Shown: piece by piece, positions 12,901 through 24,900 of the stretch
Layout: every line of letters starts with the position of its first letter
Position numbering within the stretch: position 1 is the stretch's first letter
NCBI GenBank assembly: GCA_016841065.1
Contig: JAENZW010000007.1
Coordinates: forward strand, 1 to 36,055
Reading direction: 5' to 3'
Source of the DNA: Actinomycetota bacterium
GTDB taxonomy: Bacteria > Actinomycetota > Coriobacteriia > Anaerosomatales > JAENZW01
Length of the DNA stretch: 36,055 nucleotides
Notes under the pieces: model-generated
What the model was told of the DNA's origin: nothing
Seen by the model: the letters and a program-made list of their open reading frames with translations, nothing else
Database searches by the model: none
Position numbers and translations under genes: made by a program

Positions 12901-15900
12901 GAAGGTGTCATTGCCGGCATCGCCGAACAGCACCAGCGGCGCCATGTTGTCATCGACGACGAACGTGTCATCGCCCTCGCGACCGTATATGACGAAGCGT
13001 CCCTCGATCGCGCCATCGTAGTTCACGCGCTCCTGCAGCTCGGTCTCGATGTCGATCGCCGACACGGAGCCCCTGGGCGCAAGCTCGCCGTTGACCTTCC
13101 ACTGGCGGTTCGCACGGAGCAGGAAGTAGTCGTCGTCGGGCGTGCCGTACATGACCAGGTCGTCGATCGCCTCGTCGGTACCGGTGTCGAAGACGTTGAT
13201 GAGCGCCGTACCGACGCCGGCAAGACCGATCTCGTACGTGTCGCCCCCGCGTCCGCCGTCGAGGTCGAGCACGTTGCCGCCGATGCCATTGCGGAACGTC
13301 TGCTCGCCGTCCTGGTCGAAGTTCACGCGGATGACATCGCTGCCGTTGCCGCCCATCACCTTGGTGTCGCCGGTGATGGTGTCGATGTTGATCACGTCGT
13401 TGAACGCGTTGGTCTTGGCCGCCTCGTCGCCGCCGTGCACGAGCGTGTAGCCGGGATGCGTGCTCTCGATGTAGAGTTCGTCGTCGCCACCGGACAGGTA
13501 GAGTTCGAGCCGCTCGAAGTCCGCGTACCTGATCCCGAGCTGCATGCCCAGACCGGTGATCTCATCGGCCGCGAGGCGCCCGGCCGTGTTGTTCGCCTGG
13601 GCGGTATTGTCCTTGGTGTCGCCGCTGTCGTAGACGAACAGCCGGTCGGCCAGACCAGCGGCGGCGCCAACGTACAGCCAGCCATTGAGGATGGAGTCCA
13701 GCAGGCTGTTCGCTCTCGGGTTGGTGGCGCGCGCGTCGCTGCCGATGTGCACGTCGTCGTCGCCGAATCCGGTCACGACGGATGTGGGGCCAGAGACGGT
13801 CTCGATGCGTACGACGTCGTTGCCGTTGGCGCTGTCAACTTCCGTATGGGAGATGTAGTTCGCAGTTCCGTGGGTGCTCTCGACGAGCAACTCATCGCCG
13901 CCGCCGCCAAGCAGGATGTCTAGAACCTGCAGCCTCGTGTAGTCGATGTGGCCGGTCATGTCCAAGCCGCTTAGGCGTGTGGACGTCAGCGTGCCGTTGT
14001 TGTCGTTGTCGTCGGCGCCATCGTCGACCGTCACGACGTCCCAGGAGCTGTCGTTGCCGCCGTCGATGAGCAGCGCGGCCGAAATGTCGTCCACCTTGCC
14101 GCCGCTGTTGGTGAGCGCAAGGCCACCGCTTGTGCTGATGGTCGCGTTGCTGCCCACGCCGACCTGGTCGTCACCGGCTCCGAGCAGGATGTCGGTAGCG
14201 ACCGTCAGCGACCGCACCGCCACACGGTCCGCGCCCGCGAGACCGTACAGATACGCGTGCTCCACAGTGTTGTGCGTCACGAGAGTCGTGGCCGTGCCGG
14301 CAGCCTGCATGGTACTCGGCGAGCCGGTGTCCAGTGTGAAGCCGTCGGAGAGCGCCGTGCCGAAGACGATCAGTTCGTCGGCCGTACCACCGCCACCGTT
14401 GGCGGTGACCTTGGCGACGTTGCCAACATTCACCGTGACTATGAGGTGATCGTCGCCGCCGGCGCCGTTGATCGTGGCCTCCCCTAGCCACGGCGAAACC
14501 GTGTAGGCAACCGTCCCGACACGGAACGAGTTGTCGAAGTCGTTCACGACGATGACGTTGTTGCCGGCACCGCCGGTCAGCGTCGCCTTCTCGAACAGCC
14601 CGCCGATGTTCTCGACTGTGGCCGCGGAGTACTGGTCTCCCCAACCGTGCGAGTCGGAGGTGTGAGTCAGAGAGCTGGACTTGATGCTGCCGACCACGAA
14701 GGTGTCCTGGTACAGCGACATATCTGCATCGAACGACTCGACGAGCGTGTCGATGTCGGCCGGCGACGTACTGCCGTCGATGAAGGTGTCCTTGCCGCTA
14801 CCACCGGTAACAGTGTCCGAACCGGTGCCGCTATCGAGCACGTCGTTGTAGGGCGAGCCTACGAGCGTGTCGTTGTCCGGCCCACCCATGAGCGTCAGCG
14901 CGATCTTGTCGGTGGCCAGTGCCGAAGCGTTCACCACGTCGTTCTGGGCCGTGCCGGTCGTGCCATTGAGCACCGTGTTGAGCACCAGTTTGTCGCCGTC
15001 TCCGCGAGACGTGCGAACCAGATGGACCTGCGACAGCGCCACTCCATTGATAGTCCCGGTGATCTTCACCGTGTTCGTCTTCGGGCCTTCGGCTCCTTCG
15101 AGTTCCTCATCTGCCGAGGCAACGGTGATGTTGTCGACTCCGGCTGAACCCAGGACACGAATCTCATCTATCGCGCCCTTCCCCACGTCGAGGAAGACCT
15201 TCTCGGTGGCCGCAGAGGTCATCGTCATGCTCGCCGTCTCCGCCGAACCGTCGAGCTTCGCGATCTTCGTCTTCGCCACGCTGGCTTCCGTGAATGCGGA
15301 CACCGCGAACACGTCGGCCTTGTTGGACGCTGTGATGATCAGCATGTCGGACCCGTCGCCACCGTCGGCGGTCGCCGCCGCAGTACCCACCTTCCAGCGG
15401 AGCACGTCGGCACCCGCCCCGCCTTCCAGCTTGTCCGGGCCGTCGCCGCCGTCGATGTCGTCTGCGCCGCTTCCACCTTGGATCCAGTCGCGACCAGTGC
15501 CGCCCACGAGCACGTCCGTGCCGTCGCCGCCCTTGATCCACGACGGTGCTGCGCCGGAGTTCACGATGTAGTCGTCGCCGATACCTCCGTCGAGCACAAT
15601 GCTGTAGGAGCCGTCATAGGTCCCGGTCGCCTTGCTGCCGACCTCGATGTAGTCGTCGCCCGCACCGCCGTTGATGCTCACGTTCGTTCCGGAACCCTGG
15701 TAGATGAGGATGTCGTCACCGGCACCGCCATCGAATACCACGTCGGCGAGCACGCCTTCCTTCACGATAATCTGGTCGTTGCCGGATCCACAGTTCGCGA
15801 CGATCTTGCTCACCTTGCTGAAGGTCTGCGAGCGACCCATGCCGGTGATCATTATCGTCTCGTCGCCCTTGGTGCCTTCCACGTGTTCGATCACGAACAC

Positions 15901-18900
15901 TTCGTCCGGATCATCCTCTGAGACGCCCCTCGCCGAGGCGCGGGAGCCGATGTTGAGATGCAGTTCTCCGCCACGTGACCATTTCACCCAGTCCGCCGGT
16001 AGAGCGCCAGGATCGCCGGCCAGGTGGACTATCTTCGGCAGCGTTATCGTGCCTAGCTTGAAGCTGACGGTCTTGCTCACCTTGACGAACAGGATCTTGA
16101 TCTTCACGGTGACCGACGCGACCACAGGCACCGTGCCACCCGTGGAGGTCCGCACCTCGACCTTGAAGCCAAGCCCGATGCTCGCGAACTTGAAACCGAA
16201 GAGCCGCGCGCTTACCTCGGCACTGGCCTCAACGCCGAACCAGTACTGCGGGTCAGCCTCGGTGGGCGTCCACAACCACACGCGGAAGTGGAACTCGCCG
16301 ACAAGGCCGAAGCTACGCGAGCCGAGCACCAGCTCGCCGTCGAGCGTGAGGTCGAACGAGCCGGTCGAGCTTATCCAACCCTTTGCGCTCATCTTCGCGA
16401 GCCCGAAGAAGTCGGCGCTGGCGCTGAAGTCAATAATCCAGTCGCTCGGGCCGAGGGTGAACGTGCGCCGCGTCTCGCCCGAGCCGACGGTGACGTTGCC
16501 GCCTCCGACCTGGATGACGAACTTCGCGTCGAACTTGATGACCTCGAGTATGTTGACGCTACCCTCGAGCGCGAGGCGGAACGACTTCTTCCCTATCGTG
16601 AGCCCGTTGGCCTTCCGATCCACGCTACACGTGTTGAGTTGCAGCTCACCGGACGCCTTGATCTTCACGATGTCGAGCAGGTTCAGGTTCACCGAGACTG
16701 CCAGCCGCATAGTCAGACCGGGGTTGTTGTCAGCGTAGACTCCCGCGAAGCCGGCCGCCTTTACAGTCAGTGGTCCGAGCTTGACCGAGACATCAAACTC
16801 CAGTTCGAAGGCACGATTGCGAATCGTGATGGTGACGCTTCCATTCGCCTGCGCCAGTCCGAGGAACTCGACAGCGCCGCTGATGGCGAGCTTGAAGCCC
16901 GAGGGGAGATCGCGACCGCCGAGGCTGACCGTATACGGAGCAGTGTTCAGCTCCAGCGTGGCTTCCGCCTGGAATCTAAGGCCGATCTTCTTGCCGAACT
17001 CTCCACCCGCATCGAGGCTGAACGTCACATAGGCCGCGAGCCCCTTGGCGTCAATCCGGAACGCACCCGCAAGCTCCACGTCACCGAGCGGGCCAAGTTT
17101 CATCTTCGCGTCGACGGTGACCTCGATGAAGAATGGGTCGCGGTTGAACGTGAGCGTGAACTTGCCGGATATTTCGATTATCTCGCCGATTACGAATTGA
17201 CCCTGTATCACCAGGCGGAACCCGGACAGGATCTCGACGTCACCGATGAGGATGCTGCCGTCCGTCGAGTCTATTGCGAGCAGTCCGGCGTCCGCGTCCT
17301 CGACGCCGTCAACATCGTAGTTCGTCTGGAACGTCTGCACCGTTATCGTACCCACATCGAATACGAACAGGTTGAACTCCAGCAGAAGCTGACCGGAGAT
17401 GCTCACGCCGGGAACGATGCCGCCTGCCTGAAGTGCGAGTGTAGCCCGCCCGACGATGCCCGGATTCGGCAGCGTGAACGAATCATACGGGTCGTAGTCC
17501 GTGTAGAGCATGAAGTCGATCGACCCGGAAACGCCACCGATGTACTTAATCTGCGCGCTGACTGCGCCCGCAATGCGAACGCCTCCGGTTCCCGCAGTGA
17601 AGCTCAGGAAGCCAGAGAACTTGATGGCATCGAACAGCGTGATAGAGCCCTCGATGAGCGCAGAGACATAGAATTCACCGTTGGGCGGGTAGTTCGGATC
17701 CTGCGAGATCCCGTCGAGCGCCGGTCTGCTCTGATAGATCGTCAGGAGGGTCGGGAAGTCCTCGGGTAGCACATTGAGGAAGGACTCAGGTACTTCGAAT
17801 ATCTGATCGCCCAGGGTCGTGTTCAGCATCACCTGTACGCGGCCCTCGAAGGTGAAGATCCCGCTGATGTCGCTCACTCCGCTGCTGTCGCTGCCGGCCT
17901 CAGGCGCGACGCCCACGGAGATGTCGACGCGGAACAGTGCCGCGATTCCGGGGATGTCATTCCCGTCGGGCGTGGTGTCGAAGTCGTACGCCACGATCAA
18001 CAGACCCAGGATTCGACCGCTGATGTCGAGCGGGACTATGGTGCCCGCCGCTGTAATGAAGAACTCGAACCGATCGGTCGAGAAGCTGAGCAGGAATCCG
18101 CCGCCCATCTCGATCCACGTGCTTGAAGGATTATTCGGGTCGGCGATTCGCATGCCTCCGACCACTTCGATCGAGAAGGAAAGTGGCGCGAGTTCGTAGG
18201 TACGCTGCTCGCCCCTGATGATGTACACGTCCTTGGTGCCCGTAGGCTCGCCGGCACCATCGAAGAGCGTCATCGTCGTCTTCTGGATGAAGAACTTCCG
18301 CCCGTCGTTCAGGTAGACCTTCCACTTCTCGCCCGCGACGATGCCTTCAACTTCCGCGTTCTCGAGATCCGCCTCAGTAAGGCCGGCGAAGTCCTCCAGC
18401 CGCAGAGTCAGACCCTCACCGGTGACGACGACTAGCTCGCTATCAGATGAGTCTGCCTTGCCGTCCAGGTCGCGGTCTGTCGGCGGCGAGCGAAGCAGCT
18501 GCTTCCACGCGTCCGAAAGCGCGCTCTTGCTGAACGTGTTGGTGGGCAGACCGGACGGTGCTGAACTGGCGTCGATGACCATGATCGGCCCACCGGGGAT
18601 GCCCTCGAGCGTAAGCGTCTCTGTCTGGACACGGCTCGAGGCGTTTACCTGCAGCAACGCGCTACCGGTGAGGTAGATCCCGTACTGCTCAAGGAACTCG
18701 AAGTTGGTGGCGAAGGCGGCTACGCCCCAGAACTCGATGTCGGCGAGCGTGTCGCCGGTCTCCAGGATGAACGTCGCCGCGCCGGAAGCGAGGTTTCCTA
18801 GCTTGATGACCTTTATGGTGCCGGACGCAAACAGCGCCATGCGATTGCGCGTAGTGTTGTCGGGCAGAGTCCGCTTGCCGAACTCGAGCGCCACCTTGCC

Positions 18901-21900
18901 GCGAATCTCCAGCAGCGGTTCCTCGAAGAAGTCGGCAAGCCTGAGCTCCATTCCGCCTGACAGCTCGATGAAGAAGACGCGACTCAGGGTGCTCGAGCCT
19001 TCCGAAGCGGCCGTGTCGGCAACCGTGGCGAGTTCGGTCAGCAGGAACGTCTCCGTACCGCCCACGCCGACGTTGCCGTCGCTGTCCGTCCAGCTGCCGG
19101 GCACGAAGTGAACGCTCACTGCGCCCTTCACGAAACGGCCTTCGAGGTAGTAGCGGACCGTCTGCCCGTCGGCCAGCACGGTCGGCGTGGCCGAGGTGCT
19201 CTTCTGCACCTTGGTGCTACCGGTACCCAGACCCGTGCCGCCGAGCGTGATCTCGCCGCCGTCGATCGAGCTGACCGTCAGTGTGGCGTCACCGGCCTGC
19301 TTGAACTCGACATCGATGTAGGAGCCCACAGGCAGGCTGGCGGACTTCGGCGACTCGAGAACCGAAGCCTCGCCCAGGTACGTCCATGTGCCGGCGGTGA
19401 AGGTTATCTTCACCTGGCTGCCCGCAGAGACCCCACCTCCCGAGACGCGGTATCGGTAGGTGCCCGACACAGCCGAGGCGGCGCCCGTCGCGACGGTCAG
19501 CGTGGTCGCACCGAGCTTGACGACGAACTCGGTCGGCGACGAGACCTGCTCGATAGTGGTCGCGTCGAGATCGGGTGACTCGCCGAAGGGCACGTCGATG
19601 ACCAGATAGCTGCTGTCGGCGGGATCCTCGAACACATCGAGAGTCATCTCGGCGAACATCGGCATCGAGTCGCCTGCTGCATCCAGGTAGGTCGCCGAAC
19701 CGCCGATCATGGTGAGCGTCACGGTCTCGGCGTCGGCAGTGCCTGTGTAGAAGTACCGGAACTTGAACTGGTTGCCGACGCGTCCGATGAAGATTGGTGC
19801 CTCGTTGGCGTCGAGCGTGAACGAGCCAGTCGTCGTGTCCGAAACGGTGAACTCGGGATCCAGATCGGTGATCGACGCGATGTCGAGGTCGCTCGCGTAT
19901 GCCGGCAGCGTGTATGTGACGTCGAAGTAGCCGCGGTCGTTGAGAACGTCCGCTCCGAGCATGCTTCCGTCCGGCGGGTCGGCCAAGACGGCCGCCAGCT
20001 GGACGATAGTGAACTTCTCTCTCTCGGCAAGGTTCGTGGCGACCGGGAGAGACGTGGAAGCGTCGACGGACTCGAAGGAGCCTGCCAGGAAGTCGACCGT
20101 CACGTCGCCCGGGGCGAAATCGCCCGTCATGTAGTAGCGATACGAGCCGTTTGGCATCAGCGTCGGCATCGCACCCGCAAGCAGGATGAGACTGAGCGCC
20201 CCGCTGCCACCAAGATCGAACTCGGGATCGGAATCGACTATCTTGGCGACGTCGAGCTTGTCGCCGGCCGTCGGCGTGAGCCTTACGTCTAGATAGCCGA
20301 TGTTCCAAGTCTGGATGCCGCCGACGAGGGCATCCACAGGTGATACCGAACCGGCGAATGTGCTGGACGTCGTCTCGCCGGTGACGTCGTCGATCAGGTC
20401 GAAGCTGCCTGGGTTGAACTGCAGGATGACCCCGGCCGGGCTACCCGGCGAGCCGGGGTGAACCAGTACGTGCACACCCTTGGTCCAGAAGCGGAATATC
20501 TCCGTGTTGCCGTCGGTTCGCAGCCAGACCGGCGCTTGCGAGTCATCCAGTTGCAGTCCCGTAGCCCCGGCGATGGAGAACTCGCGGGCGAGATCAGTGA
20601 CGCTGGCGAAATCCAGCTTCTTTCCGGCCGGAATCACGAAGGGCACGTCGATGTAGCCGCGCTCGTTCAGCCCGCGAGCGCTCACTCCGTCGCCGTCCGC
20701 CGGGCCTACGAGGTCGGCCGTCGGACCCTGCACGGTGAAGGTCTCGGTCTCGCCAAGGTTGGCAACGTTCGGGCCGGCCGTCTTCTGCTCCCAGGTGCCG
20801 TCCTGGAAGACAACATCCACGTCGCCGGTCGAGAACGTGCCGCTGAGGAAGTAGCGGAACTTGCCGTTGCCAAGGTGCAGCGGCGCGTCCGCGTTCACAG
20901 TGACACCGGCTCCCGCGCCACCGAGAGTGAACTCGTCTTGCGGCGACGCCGTCGAGTCGGAGATGGTAGCCAAATCGAGCTCGGTCGCGGTCGACGCGGT
21001 CGATCGGAACTGGACGTCGATGTATGTGTTGTTGTTCGTAGCATCCAAGCCCGAACGAGTGTCCGGATCGATGGTCGTCGTGGGAGCGTAGGACCAGCTG
21101 CCGGGCAGGAACTCAATTTCGACTTCGTCGTCCTTTGTGAGCCCGGTGACGCGGATCCGGTAGCCGTCCTCGGTGACTATGGCGGCGCGAGTCGGATCCA
21201 CGGCAACGCTGCGAGACGCAATCGACCAACTCGACCCACCAATGGTGAACGTGAGCTTCTGAGGAGTGTTGTCGGCTGCGGAGCCTACGATCGTGTACCT
21301 GAAGGTGTTCGCGTCGACCTGCGTCGGTCCGCCGACGATCGAGAAGCCGCCCGACACGGCCGTGATCTCGGTACCAGAGTCGAGCACGGAGTCGCGATCG
21401 ACCACGAATCCGCTGGCTACGGGGTACTTCACCTCGACGGTGCCGGTGACCGGCTGGGAGCCGGTGCCTTCAGTACGCTCCGTGATGACGGCTGTGGCCT
21501 CTACGCTCTCCTGCGTGGAGTAGACGAACGACCAGCTGCCGGGTACAAGCACGATCGTGATGTCACCCGTGGCGAAGGAGCCGCCAATCACGTTGTAGGT
21601 GTACGTGCCGCCACCGCCCGTGGGGTTCCCGGAGAGCTTCGCCGTGCCTAGGCCGGGACCGGTGATTGTGAACTCGGGTGCTGTGTCCTTCACCGAATTC
21701 TCATCGATCGTGTAGCTGCCCTTGGGCAGTGTGATGTTGAGCTGCGTGGTAGCCGGAGTCACGGCTTGCATGCTCACGAGCGAGCCCGCCGCCGGGTCGC
21801 TGCTCAGCGTCAGCGCGATCTCCGGCGCTACGTCAGTGATAGACGCGGAGTCCGTGGTGACCCCCGAGGCACCCAAATTCGGCAGTGCGACTTCAAGGAA

Positions 21901-24900
21901 GATCGAGTCGGTCGGGACGATGGACGTGATCGGCGAGGTGCTCCACGACGTCGGGACGTAGGACCAGCTGCCCGTGAGGAACGTCAGTACGACGTCGCCG
22001 GGAGCGAAGACGCCGTTGACCCAGTAGCGGAACGTCACTGTGGTGCCGTTGTCGTTGAACAGCACAGGAGCCTGGCTCTGGTCCAGCACGATCGAGCCGA
22101 GGCCGGCGCCACTGAGCCTGAACTCAGGCTCGAGGTCGGTCACCGACGCGCGGTCCAGAGTGTAGCCCGACGGATCGCTGAGGTTCTTCTCGAAGCCGAC
22201 ATCGATCCAGTTGCGGTTGTTGATCGCCGAGTAGTCGGCGCCGGTCCCGGCGATCGGATCGGCCATGTCCGCTGTCGGACCCTCAATGCGGAACACCAGA
22301 GTGCGTGCGGCTCCGCCGTTGCCATTGCTGTCCTGCCATCCACCCGCAGCGAACGTGAAGGTCATCTCTCCGGGAGCATAGTGAACGCCGGGGGAGGTGG
22401 CGTAGTAGCGGAAGCGCAGGACGCCTTCGCTCGCCAGACGCGCCAGGAACTGAGCTTCTGTCTCTGCCGTGTCGCTTCCGTCGACCACTCCGTCGGCGTT
22501 GGTGTCGCCCTGGATGAGCGCCATCGGTGCGGGAAGTCCGTTCGCGTCCTGCTTGAAGGCGATTGGCTTGGGCGTCTGGTCGAAGGTCAGCGTTCCGCCC
22601 GTCGTCACGGCCGTCACACTGAACTCGTCGACGGAGTCTCCAGAGCCCAGGATCGAGGCGTAGTCGAGCGTGCTTCCCGGCGTCGGCCTGAACATCACGT
22701 CAACGTAGAGCTTGTCGCCGTCCCTTGCACCATCTGCTACCTCGACATCGATCGAGGTCCTGTCCGTCCCATCGATCACGCCGTCCTTGTTTCCGTCGAG
22801 CGGAACGAACGGTGCGACCACAGTCGGCTGAGGATCGAGGACCGTGAAGCGACTCTCGCTCGCCGAGCCGTCGACACCCGAAGCCTTCCATGTCCCGGCG
22901 GCGAACTTCACGAGCACGACACCAAGCGGGAAGTCCGCGTCCGTTAGGTAGAAGCGGTAGATGTTGCCGATCAGCTTCGTGGGCGCATACGTCGAGGCAA
23001 TCGTGACAGGCAGCGCAGTCGTGCCGTCCGCGCTCCAGAACGAGAACTCGGCATCGTTCGCGTCGAGGATCGAGGCCTCGTCCACCGTCTGCCCTTCGGC
23101 AGGAGCGAACTTGACGTCGATGTAGCCGTTGCCGAGTCTCGCAACGTAATGTGACGACGGGATGTCCGAAACGGCCGCGTTGTGTGCGATGTCCGCCGAC
23201 TCAGTGGCATCGGGTATCACGCCGTCATTGCCGACGGCCTCACCGGTCGCAACGTTCGTAACCGACCAGCTGTTCTTTATGAACTTCATACTGATGCCGG
23301 CGGCATCGCTTGAGCTGATCACCCAGTACCGGTACTTGTGCGTTGCCGGATCGATGAGTATCGGGGCCTGCGTGCCGTCGAGCGTGGCGGTACCCGTGCT
23401 TGCCGTGACGATGAACTCGGCGCCGAGGTCGGTGATCGATGCCTCGTCGAGGCTGTGGCCGGCGGGCACCGAATACGAAACGTCGATGAAGCCGCGGCCG
23501 TTGATCTCGCCGAGTGCGATAGCACCGTTCTCACCTGGACCCGCAAGCGTGGCGGTGGGATTGATCGGCGGCAGTTCGGGGACCTCGAACGCAACCTCCT
23601 GACCTGTTGCGTCGCGGAAGCCCATCTGGAGCTTGCCGTACATGGTGAGGATGCGGACCTGATCCGGCACGTCTGCTAGGAAGAGGACGGTCGCCTCCCC
23701 TTGCGCGATCTTGGAGATGTCGGCGTAGAGCCGTCCGCTGATGCTTATGTTGTCGTCGGCGAAGTTCAGTTTGCCGATAATCAGGAACTTGCCATCTGTG
23801 CTGATCTTGACGATGACCTGGCCATTGAAGAGCTGCTGCGACGTGTAGATCGAGTAGACCTTCGCCGAACCGGTGATCGTCATCGGCGCGGTGAACGCCG
23901 CGAAGAAGCCGCCCAACGACGGGTTCGCCTTGATCGCCCTGTATTGGGCCGCGACCTGGGCCTTGAGACTCGCCATCCACTCGTCCGCGTCGAGGGTCTC
24001 GGGCACCTCGAATGCGGAACCACGCAGTGCGAACGGGTCATCGATGGACGGCAGGCTCTTGAAGAACTCAACGCCCGCAACGAAATCGTTGATGCTCAGA
24101 CCTGTCGGTGGATGCAGGAGGATGCCGGTAGGAAGTGAGACGCCTATCTGCACGCCTAGCGGACCGAGCTCGGACAGTCCAAGTCGGATACTGAAGCCCG
24201 CGGCGCCCGCGAACTTGAACCCGCCCTCCAAGCCGGCGTACATCACGCGGTCTTCGACAGGGGTGAGCTTGTCGAACGTGTCGATGATGTTGCCATTGGC
24301 GTCGAGCTTGATGATTCCGAGTACGAGACCCGCGTTGATCTCGCCTCCGAACATCTTGCCGGCCACCGTGACGCCGACCGCATCGATCCCGGTAATCGGG
24401 AACTTGCCCTGCTTCAGAAGGCCGATGTTGATGCGAACGCCCTCGATCGACCCCGTGATCTCCAGGTCGTCCAGCCCCGGGATACCGGTGACGTTCGCCG
24501 AGAGAATGATCTCGAAGTCGCCCGGATCGGCGTTGATGTCCGGCCACTCGATACCGATGGCCTTCGGCCGGATGAACATCCAGTCCGGCCAGCCGAAGTC
24601 CTTGCCGGTGGCACCACCGATGGTCAGGTAGACGCCGAAGCCCGGCCCTGTCTCGAACGAACCGTCGCCAAGGAACCCGAAGTTGCGCGCCTCGCCGCCG
24701 ATCTTCGAGCTGCCGATCTGGACTTCGGCGCCGATGGAGCCGAACCACACAAGTCGCTCGGTATCGCCAGCGCCAGTATCGAGCTGGAAGTCGACAGCTG
24801 TCATCACGAGGAAGGACCCGAACTGCAGACGCATCGTGTCGACCTTGAAGATGAAGCCCTTGACGGAGTTGCCCTCAAACGTGAGCCCGGCGCGCAACGC

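Larger units (their letters stand above)
19080..23600 (-). repeat. Array of about 14 intact to degenerate copies of the IDV/ASITD/GSW beta-type repeat (about 110-150 aa)
   Basis: Recurrent 'LNxRGYIDVxFxxPxGxxLDxASITDLxxEFxLxGxxGxxxLDxxxAPxxxxxxGxxxRYxxxGxFAxGDVxVxFxxGSWxD', e.g. 'NNRNWIDVGFEKNLSDPSGYTLDRASVTDLEPEFRLSGAGLGSIVLDQSQAPVLFNDNGTTVTFRYWVNGVFAPGDVVLTFLTGSWSY'. Confidence 0.85.
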
